Part shown: piece after piece, positions 63,347 through 64,000 of the stretch
Position numbering within the stretch: the stretch's first letter is position 1
How the letters are laid out: each line of letters opens with the position of its first letter
NCBI GenBank assembly: GCA_963757065.1
Contig: CAVWQC010000007.1
Coordinates: 186,001 to 250,000 of the forward strand
Length of the DNA: 64,000 bases
Reading direction: 5' to 3'
Source: PNON01 sp963757065
Lineage (GTDB): Bacteria; Chloroflexota; Anaerolineae; Anaerolineales; Anaerolineaceae
Position numbers and translations under genes: made by a program
The notes under the pieces: model-generated
Told to the model about the DNA's origin: nothing
Database searches by the model: none
Seen by the model: only the letters and a program-made list of their open reading frames with translations

Positions 63347-64000
63347 CTTTCACGCGCGGATCCACCAGGGCATAGACTAAATCCAAAATAAAAACGGTAA
63401 TTGCGAGCAGGTAAGAAAATATGACTGTTTCTCCAATAATGACCGGGGTGTCGAACAGACCCACAGCCTGATACAAGGCGCGGCCTAATCCTGGCCAGTT
63501 GAAGATAGTTTCAAAGATCGGAGCCCCGATCCATGATCCAATTACTAAAAGGGCGAAGCTTGTAATAATCGTAGGTAAAGTTGGGCGAAGGATATAATTA
63601 TTTTGGATGGCTCGTGATGATAATCCTTTCGCCTTAGCCATTTCGACGTAATCTTCACTTGAATAGATCAAAAAAAATGTCCGCCATGAAAAAATGCTTA
63701 AGAATATGGAACTGAGTGTGTATGCCATTACCGGCAGGATCATGTGCTTAAGCAAACTAAGAATATAAAGGATGGGTGATGCGGGTGGAGGAGAATCCAC
63801 CATGCCCCCAAAAGGCAAAATTTTCAATACAGATGCAAATATTAAGATAATAAATATTCCATAGAACCAGCCAGGAGCAGATGATAAAGGAGTTAGTGCA
63901 ACCGCTATCTTATCCAGGATGGACCCATATTTTCTGGATAGACCTAATGCAAATGTGGTGGCAATCATGAAAAGGAGAATATCTGATACTCCAAAAAGCA
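63336..64000 (-). CDS. OppB/DppB-like permease, C-terminal part
   Basis: Open to the right edge of the window, so the N-terminus lies outside; the ATG at 63968 is internal, since the frame continues upstream with membrane-like residues (LFGVSDILLFMIATTFALG). The visible 220 residues contain four helices and the EAA loop (DYVEMAKAKGLSSRAIQNNYILRPTLPTIITSF), then APIFETIFNWPGLGRALYQAV as in OppB. First of the four importer genes seen here; a substrate-binding protein may lie beyond 64000. Confidence 0.9.
   Translation of the reverse strand, partial: LFGVSDILLFMIATTFALGLSRKYGSILDKIAVALTPLSSAPGWFYGIFIILIFASVLKILPFGGMVDSPPPASPILYILSLLKHMILPVMAYTLSSIFLSIFSWRTFFLIYSSEDYVEMAKAKGLSSRAIQNNYILRPTLPTIITSFALLVIGSWIGAPIFETIFNWPGLGRALYQAVGLFDTPVIIGETVIFSYLLAITVFILDLVYALVDPRVKVGG

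Noticed and set aside
1..64000. CRISPR array, insertion sequence, prophage or rRNA operon
   Set aside because: No regularly spaced repeats, transposase, phage or rRNA-like sequence was found on either strand.

Overview
The window most likely comes from an anaerobic, Gram-negative-like member of the Chloroflexota, probably class Anaerolineae. This is inferred from the gene mix: a bacterial mevalonate pathway with an archaeal-type HMG-CoA synthase, an F420-type (DUF385) oxidoreductase, oxygen-sensitive enzymes (glycyl radical enzyme, tungsten-type aldehyde:ferredoxin oxidoreductase), many rhomboid, CPBP and MscS membrane proteins, and scattered single regulators. No rRNA or other phylogenetic marker is present, so the class assignment is tentative. 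At least seventeen genes are broken by single-base frameshifts, several in short homopolymers. That points to uncorrected sequencing or assembly errors rather than gene decay, and those genes are annotated here as whole genes.

Layout. 1-2665 (minus): thiolase, HMG-CoA synthase and HMG-CoA reductase, the entry steps of the mevalonate pathway. 2791-8502 (plus): a NarL-type histidine kinase, two methyltransferases, a YbaK-type deacylase and a HEAT/TPR protein. 8590-10392: a transporter remnant, then a short-chain dehydrogenase with its TetR regulator and a palindromic operator. 10554-20515: mostly single-gene housekeeping and membrane functions (toroid-fold protein, transglutaminase-like protein, aldo/keto reductase, CPBP protease, CoA-binding protein, flavodoxin, uridine phosphorylase, ICMT-like methyltransferase, CorA, cyclophilin). 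20579-28252: a decaying lipoprotein, a DUF385 protein, an ABC-F protein with an attenuator-like leader, a PAS/HD-GYP signalling protein and a phosphoribosyltransferase-like protein. 28463-34095: a MarR regulator, a MacB-like ABC exporter and a CDF metal transporter. 34304-41749: rhomboid, a glycoside hydrolase-like lipoprotein, MscS, a TetR regulator with a shared operator in front of a GH13 enzyme, pirin, RidA and a small CxxC protein.

The most interesting part is 41880-42220. A strong promoter drives a leaderless 27-codon ORF with six Gln codons (both CAG and CAA). It is followed by an intrinsic terminator and then, two bases after the T-run, by tandem tRNA-Gln genes with anticodons CTG and TTG. 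This reads as a classical ribosome-stalling attenuator, but one that controls the cognate tRNA genes themselves. The same design (leaderless mini-ORF plus terminator) appears upstream of the ABC-F gene at 23636-23801.

42262-51799 carries an AOR-family enzyme, NhaA, a CBS protein overlapping an ArsB/NhaD-type permease, and an opine dehydrogenase followed by an asparagine-synthetase homologue that lacks the glutaminase cysteine, a possible small-molecule pathway. 52264-59131 is a visibly more GC-rich operon: a GntR regulator with its operator, a glycyl radical enzyme, its activase, an FMN protein, a CrtI-like FAD oxidoreductase and a small membrane protein. 59302-64000 holds a HicB-DinB fusion and an Opp/Dpp-type ABC importer running off the right edge.
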